In this document: positions 24,206 through 33,753 of the stretch, piece after piece
Layout of the letters: every line of letters begins with the position of its first letter
Position numbering within the stretch: position 1 is the first letter of the stretch
NCBI GenBank assembly: GCA_947095535.1
Contig: OX352773.1
Location: 154,994,771-155,058,770, forward strand
Origin: Poecilobothrus nobilitatus
Lineage: Eukaryota > Arthropoda > Insecta > Diptera > Dolichopodidae
Direction: 5' to 3'
Length of the DNA stretch: 64,000 nt
Program-made: the position numbers and the translations under genes
Notes under the pieces: generated by a model
What the model saw: the letters and a program-made list of their open reading frames with translations, nothing else
The model's database searches: none
Told to the model about the DNA's origin: nothing

Positions 24206-24373
24206 TTTTCATTTTTGGCTTCATTCAATTTTAATTAAATTATTACCATGCCTAATATTGACTGTGATAAGTTTTATATTAATTCAAGTACTATGTGAAG
24301 CATCAAAACGTAGAATGAAATTAAAAGAATACAATAATCCAAATCCATCAGTATCAATAAATGGATGTCATAG
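24206..24373 (+). CDS. Neuropeptide receptor (myosuppressin receptor/DMSR-like GPCR), exon with TM5 and IL3
   Basis: Second visible coding exon. The acceptor TATTTATAG ends at 24205 and a consensus donor GTAAGT starts at 24374. The first base completes a Ser codon begun in the previous exon; 55 codons follow and two bases are left for the next exon. It encodes TM5 (about residues 62-87 of the visible protein), with KLLPCLILTVIS. The KLxPC...LT(V/I)xS pattern is, from memory, characteristic of myosuppressin receptors and the nematode DMSR group. After TM5 comes a basic intracellular loop 3 (ASKRRMKLKEY), then a short Asn/Pro/Ser linker. Codon choice is strongly AT-biased, like the surroundings. 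A 713-bp MITE sits only 25 bp after the donor. Paralogue assignment is uncertain. Confidence 0.88.
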
Positions 24374-24398
24374 GTAAGTTTCATAATATTATAATATA

Positions 24399-25111
24399 CA
24401 GGGTGTTTCGGACTCGATGATCTTCCTTGAAATGATTGATCAAACATGTTGAGACGAACAAAAAATTGTATGTAATGGCGGGAGGGTCTATTTTGCTGTA
24501 CTAGGACCTTTCTCCTTAAAAACTTTGCAAGTTATAAGGCAAAAACTGATTTCTGAAATTTATTTTAAAGTTAACTAAATTTAATTTTTTTTTTAAATTA
24601 AATCTTGTATAATAAAAATTACAATTAATCAGAAGTTTAAAAAAGTTTTTGCCTTATAGTTTGGAAAGTTTTTGAGGTTGAAAAGTGCTAGAATAGTCAA
24701 AATATAGGGAAAGAGAAGAGCAATATTTTGAAATAAAAAAAACTATTATGTTAATACCGTTATTTTCTTGATAAAACGGTTTTAATTGATATTTTGTCAA
24801 AAATATTTGACTTTGAGCCCTTATAACCTCAAACTGAGAAACTCGAAGAGTAATGTTTAAAAACGATTTACAAAGCTGCTTTAATAAGCTTTAGAATGGC
24901 ATACTTAGTTTTTTTCTGTCTTATTTAGTCCAACTTTACCGAAATTAAACTAAATTATGTTTGCATAATAGTTAAGGCATCATAACTTCTAAAGCAGTGG
25001 AAAGAGACCACCACACCTACCCTTCCCCTCTTCAATTCAATTTTTTTTTTATTCGTCTCAACATTCTCGATCATCCACTTGAAGGAAAACCAACGAGTCG
25101 GAAACACCCTG
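24399..25111. mobile_element. Tc1/mariner-type MITE, 713 bp, perfect TA target duplication
   Basis: Left end CAGGGTGTTTCGGACTCG and right end CGAGTCGGAAACACCCTG are near-perfect inverse complements flanked by TA (24397-24398 and 25112-25113). Homology continues for about 75 bp (GATCTTCCTTGAAATG and GTTGAGACGAACAAAAAATT, with inverse counterparts at 25043-25095). No transposase frame is present. It is inserted just inside intron 2. A lone end of the same family is at 58147-58240. Confidence 0.85.
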
Positions 25112-25113
25112 TA

Positions 25114-25901
25114 TAATTAAAAATAGAAATATTATTTTAATTATTTTTAATTGTTATTTATTGTTTAATAATATTATTTTGATATGGTTGTTACCGTTTC
25201 TTTTTACATAAATTATTTTTAAAATTGAACAAAATAAAATGTTAGAAAAATAAAAATTCCAATTTATTAAAATTTTATTTATTTTTTTTAAATATGAGCG
25301 ATCGGAGCGCACTCTGTGTCTATGCTCTTATTACGTACAAACAAAAACTGCCTATAGTTTCTGTTTTTTCTCCTAAGAGAAGTGAAGTTTAATTTAAAAA
25401 TTAGTTTAAATTTATCAATGTCGAAATTAAGTTAAAATCAAGTTTTCACGGAATGTTCAAGTTATTCGAACAAATAAAATAAACAAAACTCTTTTTTATT
25501 TGTCAAAATCCAGTGTAACGTTGATTTATTTATTTATTTTTTTTTTTTTTCTTTATTAAATTCATAAATTGTAAATATTACATAATCTAAACAAAAATTA
25601 AATTATTTTTTTTTTCTTTTTTTTTTTATGGTCCTTAGCCTGAGCTTTGTGACCTTATAAATTATTATAACAATCCAATTAAAAGGTGTTTTCTTCTTCT
25701 TTGAGAAATTAAGTATTATATAAAATTAAATGCAAATGTTATTTAATTACAATATAAATTAAAAATACAAATACAAAAAAGTTATTTAATACTATATAAA
25801 ATACGAGAGAATAGGTACTTAAATATTAGAATAAAAATTAAAAAATAAAAAATCGTAAAAAAAAAAAATTTTAGTTTTACACATTCGTTCCTTTTTAAAG
25901 A
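25114..25901. other. Intron 2 AT-rich DNA
   Basis: AT-rich with long T runs (near 25540 and 25610-25627). A CTCTTATTA...TGCCTATAGTT segment near 25324-25360 recurs near 27825-27860, perhaps a decayed repeat. No gene seen. Confidence 0.45.
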
Positions 25902-26810
25902 CTTTTTTTTTTTTTCGTTTTTTTTGACTTTTTTTTTGACTTAAGTGATTTCTAATTGATGCCGTAGCAAAAAAGGTTTAATTTTATTTTTAAACTCCGT
26001 TATACTATTGATTAATTTGAATGATTCAGGAAGTTCATTATAGACTTTTAGACAATTATATAAACAATTGTTTTCCTTTTTATTTGAGCGGAATAACGAT
26101 AAATAAAAATTTGCTTTATTGCGCGTATTGTGATTGTGGATGTCGATCATTCTGTTGAGTATGAAGTTATGCTTGATTTCGTTATTAATAATTTTAAAAG
26201 CGAGAATATATATAGTTCGCATTTGCATATATTTGGAAAACTAATATATTTAGTAGAGTATATTAAAGCTGTAGGGTGTTGACTTGGAAGTCTGTGAATA
26301 ACTTTTATACTCTTTTTGTGCAAGATATCTAATTTATTTAGATATTGTTGAGGAGTTCTACTCCATATGGGATTCAAGTAAGTAATATGCGATTTAATAA
26401 AAGATGAATATATAGTGTATAAGACTTTGTTCGACAGAAAGTTTCTTAACCTGCGTATTATAAAAATATAGGGAGCTAAATTTTTCATTACGTGCTCAAT
26501 GTGAGCATTCCAATTTGCTTTACTATCTACTATTAGACCTAATTAAATTTTTTTACGACTTCTATATTCTCATTGCTGAAACGGAATGTAATTCTCATTG
26601 TTGAAACGGATGTCTAAACTTTTATATTCGAAAAATAAAATTTTTGTTTTCTTCACATTTAAGCTAAGACGATGTTTTCTCAACTATACTTGTAGAATAC
26701 TCATATCATTTCGAATACAGCTTATCAAATCATCTTCATTATCACATGCATATTTCAATACAGCATACAATATATTTTCATTCGATGATAACATCATTGA
26801 ATGAGGTACA
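25902..26810 (-). pseudogene. Decayed non-LTR retrotransposon (LINE), 3' end of reverse transcriptase
   Basis: On the minus strand, broken frames give the RT palm/thumb and C-terminal region. From 26760 down to about 26600 I read NDMSILQ, a stop, then LRKHRLSLNVKKTKILFFEY. From 26540 to 26150 comes LGLIVDSKANWNAHIEHVMK, then RRLRNFLSNKVLYTIYSSFI. After a frameshift near 26215 comes DIHNHNTRNKANF, then YNELPESFKLINSI, ending in a stop at 25941-25943. A T run at 25902-25915 is the poly-A tail. The order and motifs fit the Jockey/CR1 group of LINEs (family knowledge). The YADD region near 26780 has a deletion. Frameshifts, stops and a short tandem duplication (near 26575-26608) show it is dead. 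It lies antisense in intron 2. Confidence 0.8.
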
Positions 26811-26929
26811 TAAAAATGGCGTTATGTAAACCATCCCCAACCCACAAAAAGTATATTGTACAGGAGAAAGATAATTGTTTTGTTTTAAATATTTTTAGCC
26901 TAATAAGGTAATATTTAGGGAGCACGCCG

Positions 26930-27530
26930 TTTTCCTAAAAAAAAATCTTGACTAAAAAAAATCTTGAAAATAAAAATATTAAAAAAAAAATCTTAAAAAA
27001 TAAAAACCTGAAGAAAAACATCTTGAAAAAAAATTTCTTTAAAATCAATTTAATTTTGAAATAAAATATTTTCCAAGATTTTATTTAATGTCTTTTTAAA
27101 AAAAAAACAGAGTTGTAATCAGAATCAGGGTATTCGCTTTTTTCAGAATATTTATATTATATGCGAGATTCTAAATTAGGAGCGATTTTAGAATTGGATT
27201 TAAAAGTAAGATTATATGCTTTTCCAGAATGTTTATATATATACATATGTTAATTTGAGATTTTGAATTAGGAGAATTTTATTGTATATAAAACATTAAT
27301 TTGTATTTGAAAATTTATTTGTGCAATTTTTTGGATTTTCATACCCGTCCAATTTAATTAATTTAAAACATTATTTCATTTCAAAACGCGAGATTTTGGG
27401 GCACGAGATTTTCAAACGCGAGATTTTGAAATGGAGATTTCATAATTTCAAATCATCATTTCAAAAATAAATAATTTTAAATCAAGATTTTTTTTTGTTC
27501 CAGATTTTTTTTTTTCAGGATATCGAGGGT
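26930..27530. mobile_element. Foldback-type element: satellite core flanked by inverted short arrays
   Basis: The left part (about 26938-27040) is an array of short units of the form AAAAAAATCTTGAA. The right part (about 27385-27530) is an array of units in inverse sense, such as CGAGATTTTGAAA and TCAAGATTTTTTTT. Between them (27115-27290) lie two satellite monomers in minus orientation. Two other elements, at 29777-30022 and 31716-32262, show the same plan. Boundaries are approximate and no protein is encoded. Confidence 0.55.
27115..27290 (-). repeat. Two ~85-bp satellite monomers, minus orientation
   Basis: Inverse complements of the 1484-1800 monomers: AATCAGGGTATTCGC, TTTTCAGAATATTTATAT, CTAAATTAGGAGCGATTTTA, then TGCTTTTCCAGAATGTTTAT and TTTGAATTAGGAG. 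Confidence 0.65.
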
Positions 27531-28309
27531 GACCCTATACATAATATAGTAATATAGTATTTAAATTAATATTCTAGAATTATTCTAATATATCTATAGT
27601 CAAAATAGGTTTAATCAACAAGTTTATAAAATAAAAAAAAAGAAATTGCAACATGTGAGTTAGGGCTTCTTTTACATGTTACATATCGCCATCGATAATT
27701 AAATTTTATTAAAAAAACGGATGTGTCTGACTTAAGCAAAATTTTAAGTTCTATTTTATACATTAATACCAAAATCATTTTCATTATTATTGAAATTTTT
27801 ACTATTCCTTTAAAGGATCTCTATGCTCTTATTACAAAAAAAAAAAAATGCCTATAGTTAAAATCAAATGGCTATAGTTGAAATAAGTATTAAACAAAAT
27901 CAATATAGATAATATTATATAAAAGGATTAGTAACAATTCCATAAAAGGATTAGTAATAATTAGGATTATTTTATAAAATATCTAGATAGAAACTTTATA
28001 CTTTAAAACTCTTTACTTTTAATTTAAAATCAAGTACCATATCAAAACAAAGAAAAAGTTTAAATTATAGTTTGTTTAAATTTTTAATTTTTTTTGTATG
28101 TACGTATATACTTTCCAATACATATCATATGTTCTTAATAAATTATCTTCTATTTTAGAGTTTCTTTTGATATTTTAATGTTATAAAATCTTTACTATTT
28201 ATATTTACTATTTCCTTTGTTCATTATATTCAATCTATCCTTTATTCTCAACTCTATGGTACTTTAAAACATTTGCAAACAATGCAGCTTTGCACAATAC
28301 CTTTTATTA
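27531..28309. other. Intron 2 AT-rich DNA
   Basis: No gene or clear repeat was recognised. Confidence 0.45.
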
Positions 28310-29363
28310 TACCCTACACATTAAGTATAGGGTATATTAACTTTGGTATGGTGTTTGTAACCACCAAAAGGAAGCGAGTTAGGTATAGACATGTATATAT
28401 ATTCTGAATCAGGATCACCGCCGGAGTCGATTTAGCGATGTCCGTCCGTCCGTCCGTCCGTACGCACGATAACTCTAAAAATAATGATGCTATATCTTGA
28501 TGAAATTTATACTGTAGGTTAACAATGACTAAGGTAAGGCGGGGATTATAAATGGGCGAAATCGGACCATGCGTTCGAGTACCTCCCATACAACTCCCAA
28601 AACCGAACATGCATATCTTCGAAATTAATAAAGATAGGAACTTCAAATTTGATAGGAGGGTGCTGTTTCCTAAATCCCTGATTTGTCTAAAATTTGAGAG
28701 GAATTGGAGTGGTCGTTCGCGTACCTCCCATACAACTCCCAAAACCGAACAAGCATACCTTCGAAATTAATAAAGACAGAAACTTCAAATTTGGTACTAG
28801 GGTGTTGTTTCCTGAATCCCTGATTTGTCCAAAGTTTGAGATGAATTGGTGGAGCTGTTCGGGTACCTCCCATACAACTCCCAAAACCGAACATGCATAT
28901 CTTCGAAATTAATAAAGACAGAAACTTCAAATTTGGTACAAGGGTGTTGTTTCCTGAATCCCTGATTTGTCCAAAATTTAAGATGAATTAGAATGGTTGT
29001 TCGGGTATCTGCCACACAACTCCTAAGACCAAACAAGCATATCTTCGAAATTAATAAATATATAAACTTGAAATTTGATATAAGAATGTTCTACCCTGTT
29101 GATGTCTCTAAAATTTGAGATGAATTGGGGTTGTGGTCCGCGTGCCTTCACACACTTCCCAAGACCTAACAATCATATTTTCGAATTTAATAAAGATAGA
29201 AACCTGAAATTTTGTACAAAGGTTCTAACAGCATTTATTTTTTTTAGCTTGTATTAAATACCTAACTAAAATAACTTATGGATTTTTAATTTAATTTGAA
29301 TGTTTTAGGTGTAGGGTATAAATAAGTCGGTTGCATCGACTTACGGTTATTTTTACTTGTTTT
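28310..29363 (+). mobile_element. GGGTATA/(TCCG)n family 1 element, full copy with five 142-bp units
   Basis: It starts with a hairpin ATACCCTA...TATAGGGTAT (about 28312-28334). Then follow GGAAGCGAGTTAGGTATAGA, a TTCTGAATCAGGATCA block and a (TCCG)n tract at 28441-28460. Tandem 142-bp units come next: the landmark CTTCGAAATTAATAAA lies at 28617, 28759, 28901 and 29043, and a diverged one at 29179. It ends TGTAGGGTATAAATAAGTCG...ACTTGT. The head resembles, from memory, a widespread Drosophila repeat with a GGGTATA hairpin, AGGAAGCG, TTCTTGATCAGGATCA and a TCCG run. It is the inverse of 175-1224. Overlapping open frames on both strands are repeat artefacts. Confidence 0.8.
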
Positions 29364-29776
29364 ACTTCATCTAAGTTCAGTTTTCTAAAGTTTTATTTTC
29401 AGATGTTTTTGTTTGATGTTCCGAAATATTTTTCTTCTATTCTGTATAGATAACAATTCAGTTACTCATAAACAATTCAGGTATACTTAATCTATTTGTA
29501 TTATAGGTTTTGTAAATATTTGTGAGCAGTTCCGAATCTTCAAATTCAAAGTTCTAATTTACAAAATCCCCAAATACAAAATTCACAATTACAAAATTCA
29601 CAAAGTTTATTAAATCTCCGATTAAATTTAAAATTCAAATTTAGTAAAATGAAAATTCAGTAAAAAGAGAACGCCAAATTAAAGATAAATCGCGAATTAG
29701 AAAATTAAAACTTTCATCAAATAGAACTCGTTTGACATTTTGAAATTCTATAATTAGAATGTGGGAGCGTGTCATA

Positions 29777-30022
29777 TGCCTGTATTTCATTTGCCCGTAG
29801 CATCATTTGACTGTATTTCATTCTAAATTAGGAGAGATTTTAAAATTGTATTAAAAAGCAGGGCTTTAAGATTTTTCCAGAAAATTTTATGTATGTATAT
29901 GTTGGAATCTAAAGTAGGTGGGACTTTAGTGAATTCACGACTTTTACAGAATATTTATATAATATATTTTTGTATAATATGAAATACAGGCAAATGAAAT
30001 ACAGTCAAAAAGAAATACAGGC
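29777..30022. mobile_element. Compact foldback element: two satellite monomers between inverted 15-17-bp arrays
   Basis: The left array (29777-29822) has GCCTGTATTTCATTTG and TGACTGTATTTCATT. The right array (29981-30022) has the inverse units GAAATACAGGCAAAT, GAAATACAGTCAAA and GAAATACAGGC. Between them is about 158 bp made of two minus-orientation satellite monomers (CTAAATTAGGAGAG, TTTTTCCAGAAAATTTTATG, CTAAAGTAGGTGGGACTTTA, TTTACAGAATATTTATATA). This is the clearest example of the recurring plan and lies about 200 bp before the last receptor exon. Confidence 0.65.
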
Positions 30023-30220
30023 TTGTGATAGTAATCCTTAGAATGTCTATAGATTTTATAAATATGATACTTTGGTTTAAATTGATTTTTTTTTATCATT
30101 TTATTAATTTCTATGATATTTAAAATTTATGTATAAAAAAAAATTAATATAATTAACTAAATATATTATTAATTGTATATTTTTTTTAATTTTTTTTTTT
30201 TTTTCTTCAAAAATATATAA

Positions 30221-30226
30221 TAGTAG
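30221..30226 (+). promoter_or_regulatory. Tandem (NAGNAG) splice acceptor of the last receptor exon
   Basis: The acceptor reads TAGTAG. Use of the second AG (after 30226) joins to give ...CHR-PSAK; use of the first (after 30223) adds one Ser to give ...CHS-RPSAK. Both keep frame with the phase-2 donor at 24373. Which is used cannot be told from sequence. Confidence 0.6.
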
Positions 30227-30551
30227 ACCATCAGCAAAATGTGATCGACGACCAGATAGAACAACAATGTTATTAGTTGCTGTATTAATATTATTTTTAA
30301 TAACAGAATTTCCACAAGGTATATTAGGTTTATTAACTGGTATTATTGGTAAAAGTTTTTTTAAAGGCTGTTATAAATCATTTGGTGAAATAATGGATTT
30401 ATTAGCATTAATAAATGCTGCTGTTGGTTTTGTATTATACGGTTTAATGTCAAAACAATTTAGAATTAGTTTTAAATCATTATTTATTAAAAGTCGTATA
30501 TCACGTTTGGAAATGACACGTACAACAGGTATGACAATGACATGTGTTTAA
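30227..30551 (+). CDS. Neuropeptide receptor (myosuppressin receptor/DMSR-like GPCR), last exon: TM6, TM7, C-tail
   Basis: Terminal coding exon; the start follows the distal AG of a tandem acceptor and the stop TAA is 30549-30551. It begins in the end of intracellular loop 3 (PSAKCDRRPDRTT). TM6 is residues about 128-148 of the visible 221 and has FLITEFPQGILGLL, which replaces the CWxP motif of other class A receptors and is typical of myosuppressin/DMSR receptors. ECL3 has C162. TM7 (about 167-188) reads MDLLALINAAVGFVLYGLMS. The position of the NPxxY Asn is Gly (GFVLY), where myosuppressin receptors I recall have Asn (NFxLY). Helix 8 follows as KQFRISFKSLF. The tail ends TCV, which fits a class I PDZ-ligand pattern (inference). 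Neuropeptide GPCRs of this group act at the plasma membrane, usually through Gi/o. An orphan paralogue of the myosuppressin receptor is equally possible. Confidence 0.92.
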
Positions 30552-31715
30552 TTATATGTAATTGTATATTTTCTTTTTTTTTTTTGTTTTTTTTTTTTTT
30601 TTTTTTTATAATTATATTTGCATATACATGTAAATAATTGCTAATTTAAATAACTGTCAATAATTAAAATAATATATATAATAATATTTAGAATTAAGCG
30701 CTTTCTCTTTGTATTAATATCACTTATTATAAATACAAAAAATTTTTTTTTTTTTTTTAAATAAATAACAATACATATTATAATATATATATATATATAT
30801 TAAAATTTTAAAACCCATCCACTTGCAGCTCATGCATGATTGACATACAAATTATACTATACCATTATTGATTGATAATTATCAAAATTGAGGAGTTCTA
30901 AAAAAATATCTAAATAAAACAATCTAATCTAGGTATATGCTAGTGAAGTAAAAACAATATACATACATACATTTATTAAATAATATGGAATAAAATATCT
31001 GCAGGATGTGCAAAATTATTAAATACATTCATTTTACAAATTATAAAGTATATAATATAAGAAAATTTACACATATATATGTATATATATATATATAATA
31101 GCAATAATAATTATATATTTTTACAAGAATATAAATTCTATATATATTTTTATATATTTTAAATTACATTTAAATATTTTATAAAAAATTTTAAAACAAA
31201 AAAAAATTTTAATTAATTAATTTTTTTATAAATTTCACATGCACTGTGTATGCCACTGTGTAAGTCACACTTAATATTTAACATTTTGTTTAATTATTTT
31301 TTTTTATTGTAATTATATTAGGTAAAAAAAATATATATAATGTATTTATATATTTAATATAATATATTTTTTTTATGATTAAAATTGAATGATGTAATTA
31401 GTATATAAATTAGTTAATAATTAAAGAAAAAAAAAAAAAACAAATTTTATTTTTATATTGAGATTAGAGCAGAAGATTTCAGTATTTCACAAAATTTATA
31501 TTGATATTAGTGTAGAAGTTTTGAGTAATTTTACAAATTACGGCAAAATATTATATGGAAAGTAAAATAGAAAAGTTCTAACATTAAAAAAGAAAAAATA
31601 ATAGACAGTGTAATCTTCAAAATCAAAACAAAAGTTTTCAAACTATCAAAATTATATGAAAATTATAACAAACTTAAGATAGTATATATAAGAATCTGGT
31701 ACGAAATCTAGTTTT
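30552..31715. other. 3' flank of receptor gene, AT-rich
   Basis: It probably includes the 3' UTR. AATAAA occurs at 30760-30765 and 30989-30994, but in DNA this AT-rich such hexamers occur by chance, so the polyadenylation site is not assigned. (AT)n and poly-T tracts are frequent. No other gene seen. Confidence 0.35.
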
Positions 31716-32262
31716 TTAAAATCTCGTCATTTTATTTTTACACCTCATGTACACATAAATATTCTGGAAAAGCAAGCAATTCTCATTTTGAATTCTACTC
31801 TAAAATCAATAAAAATAGTAGTCAATGCTTAAACAAATTTTAACATTTCTCTATGAAAAATAGTAAATTTAGTAAAAATTTTATTATTTCTGTATGAAAA
31901 AAGTTAATTTTGAAAGTATAGGATATGCCGCCCCCAAAACCCTTACTAATAAAATTATTGAAACTTTGATTTTGAATTCATCTCTAAAATCCATTCTAAT
32001 TCAAAATCCCGCATATACATACATATAAATATTCCTGAAAAAGCGAGAACCCTGACTTTGTATGCAACTCTAAAATCCCTCCTAATAATATTTCTTACAA
32101 ACATTCGTAAGCTATTTTAAAGTTAAGTCAAAAAAAAAAGAGATTTAAAAAAAAAATAAGATTTTATCCACCGAGATTTTGTCAAAGGTGATTTTGTAAA
32201 AACAAGATCTTGTAAAAACGAGATTTTGTTCACCGGGCATTTTGTAAACCGAGATTTTGTAC
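31716..32262. mobile_element. Foldback-type element with satellite monomers and GAGATTTTG array
   Basis: The right end (32136-32262) is an array of units of the form ACCGAGATTTTGTAAAA. The left end has a single inverse unit, AAAATCTCGTC, near 31720. Between them lie satellite monomers in + orientation (near 31756-31810 and 31945-32090), with ATATTCTGGAAAAG, CTCTAAAATCCATTCTAATT and ATTCCTGAAAAAGCGAG. The right-array motif GAGATTTTG also occurs in the element at 26930-27530, so these two are close relatives. Confidence 0.5.
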
Positions 32263-32403
32263 CGCTTCTATTATATAAACAAAATCATGTTTGAATGAAA
32301 TTTTTTAAGGTTATGTATTACATGTTAATGAAAATTATAATGCTTTATATAAAATTGAATGTTAAAACAAAAAAAAAAAAAATTGATGAGGAGAAAAAAG
32401 AAA

Positions 32404-32974
32404 TAAAAACGAGGAAGAATACAGTTGCCTTTGTCAACTCTTACTCACTCACTCTGCTTATAATATTATTTTTTTAATTTTTTAGTATTTAATAATATTT
32501 TTTAGTAAAATAATTTGGGTGAATTTTATAATTTCTAGAACTATGGGTTGTACATACATTCAAACTATATGTTTATACATTCTTCAAAAGCAGATTCTAA
32601 CCTTCCACATTATCAATCCAAAACTTTTCCAAATATGCTATAATACCATTTAATACTAAGCGGCAAATATATAATAATTTATACTATACATATGTATCAT
32701 ATATCATTCATTCATCAGTGACATATCGGTAAAAAAAATTCGGTAATCGGTAAAAATCGGTAAAAAAATTTGTTAGAAAAATTTAGAAAAATGAAGTCAC
32801 ACTTTCATCAATTTTAAGATAACTCTATATTATTAAGAAAAGTTGTTAATAGAAATAAAAATATAAAACGGACGGATGGATAGAGCTTTGAAACTATATC
32901 TAGCTAGCTCATTTCGAGGTGTTACAAACGGAGGAGCAATTTTAATATATCCGATCGTTATCGTACTGGTATAA
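32404..32974 (-). mobile_element. Family 2 element, internally deleted copy
   Basis: It matches 13416-14992 in inverse orientation at both ends. ACGAGGAAGAATACAGTTG is followed by a TTTGTCAACTCTTA hairpin arm at the left, and ATTTCGAGGTGTTACAAACG then TCGTACTGGTATAAT at the right. About 1 kb of the body is missing and the TCCG tract is reduced to GGACGGATGGA near 32872. Confidence 0.7.
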
Positions 32975-33753
32975 TAAAATAAAAGTTTTTGTTTTTCTGA
33001 GATATACAGATATATTTTCTTTAATTTTTCCTTCTCATAATAAAAGTCATGGCTTTTTTTTTGTTTTTTTTTTTTTTTTTATTATTATATCCTTTAAGTT
33101 TAATATAATTGGTTTGAACATGTTGAATAAAACGTGATAAAGAACAATATTACAATATACATAACCGTCTGATATCACTAAACACAATTCCACTATTCTT
33201 CCGGGCATATTGTTTATATAAATATATCTATCTTTATATCGGATTATACTCGTATGCATACAAAATATATTATATTTACTTTGTTTTTTTTTTACATTTA
33301 CAGCAGGAACAATCTAACTAATATATAGATACGATTTCACTTTAAAATATTTAATTTATTATTTCTGAATTATTATTTTTTAGTTAAAACTTTGTTTTGT
33401 AAAAAATGTTTTTTTTATTCCTGTAAAATATTTTTAATTGTTAAATTAAAATTAATTAAGAATAATATTAATTATTTTTTCATGCACAACTATTATAAAT
33501 TATAAGATAATAAAAACTTAAAAAAAAAAAAGATAAACAATTTTAAAGTACGAATATTTGAAGAAAACCATCAAAATGATAATGGTAAAAAAAACATTGA
33601 AGATACAATTTATTATTACATATAAAAGTAAAATGCTGTGCATTCAATTTCAATGATTCCAATAATTTTATTCAATACCGATGATACATCAATTTTTAAG
33701 GAGTTCATGCCACTATAATATTACAAAATGTGAAATTAAAGAAAATATATCTA
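32975..33753. other. AT-rich stretch without gene
   Basis: AT-rich DNA with long T and A runs; no gene or pairable repeat recognised. Confidence 0.45.

Noticed and set aside
28314..28930. Several overlapping open frames of 65-142 codons on both strands
   Set aside because: Same 142-bp repeat units in the inverse copy; no domain, and strand-symmetric openness indicates repeat artefact.
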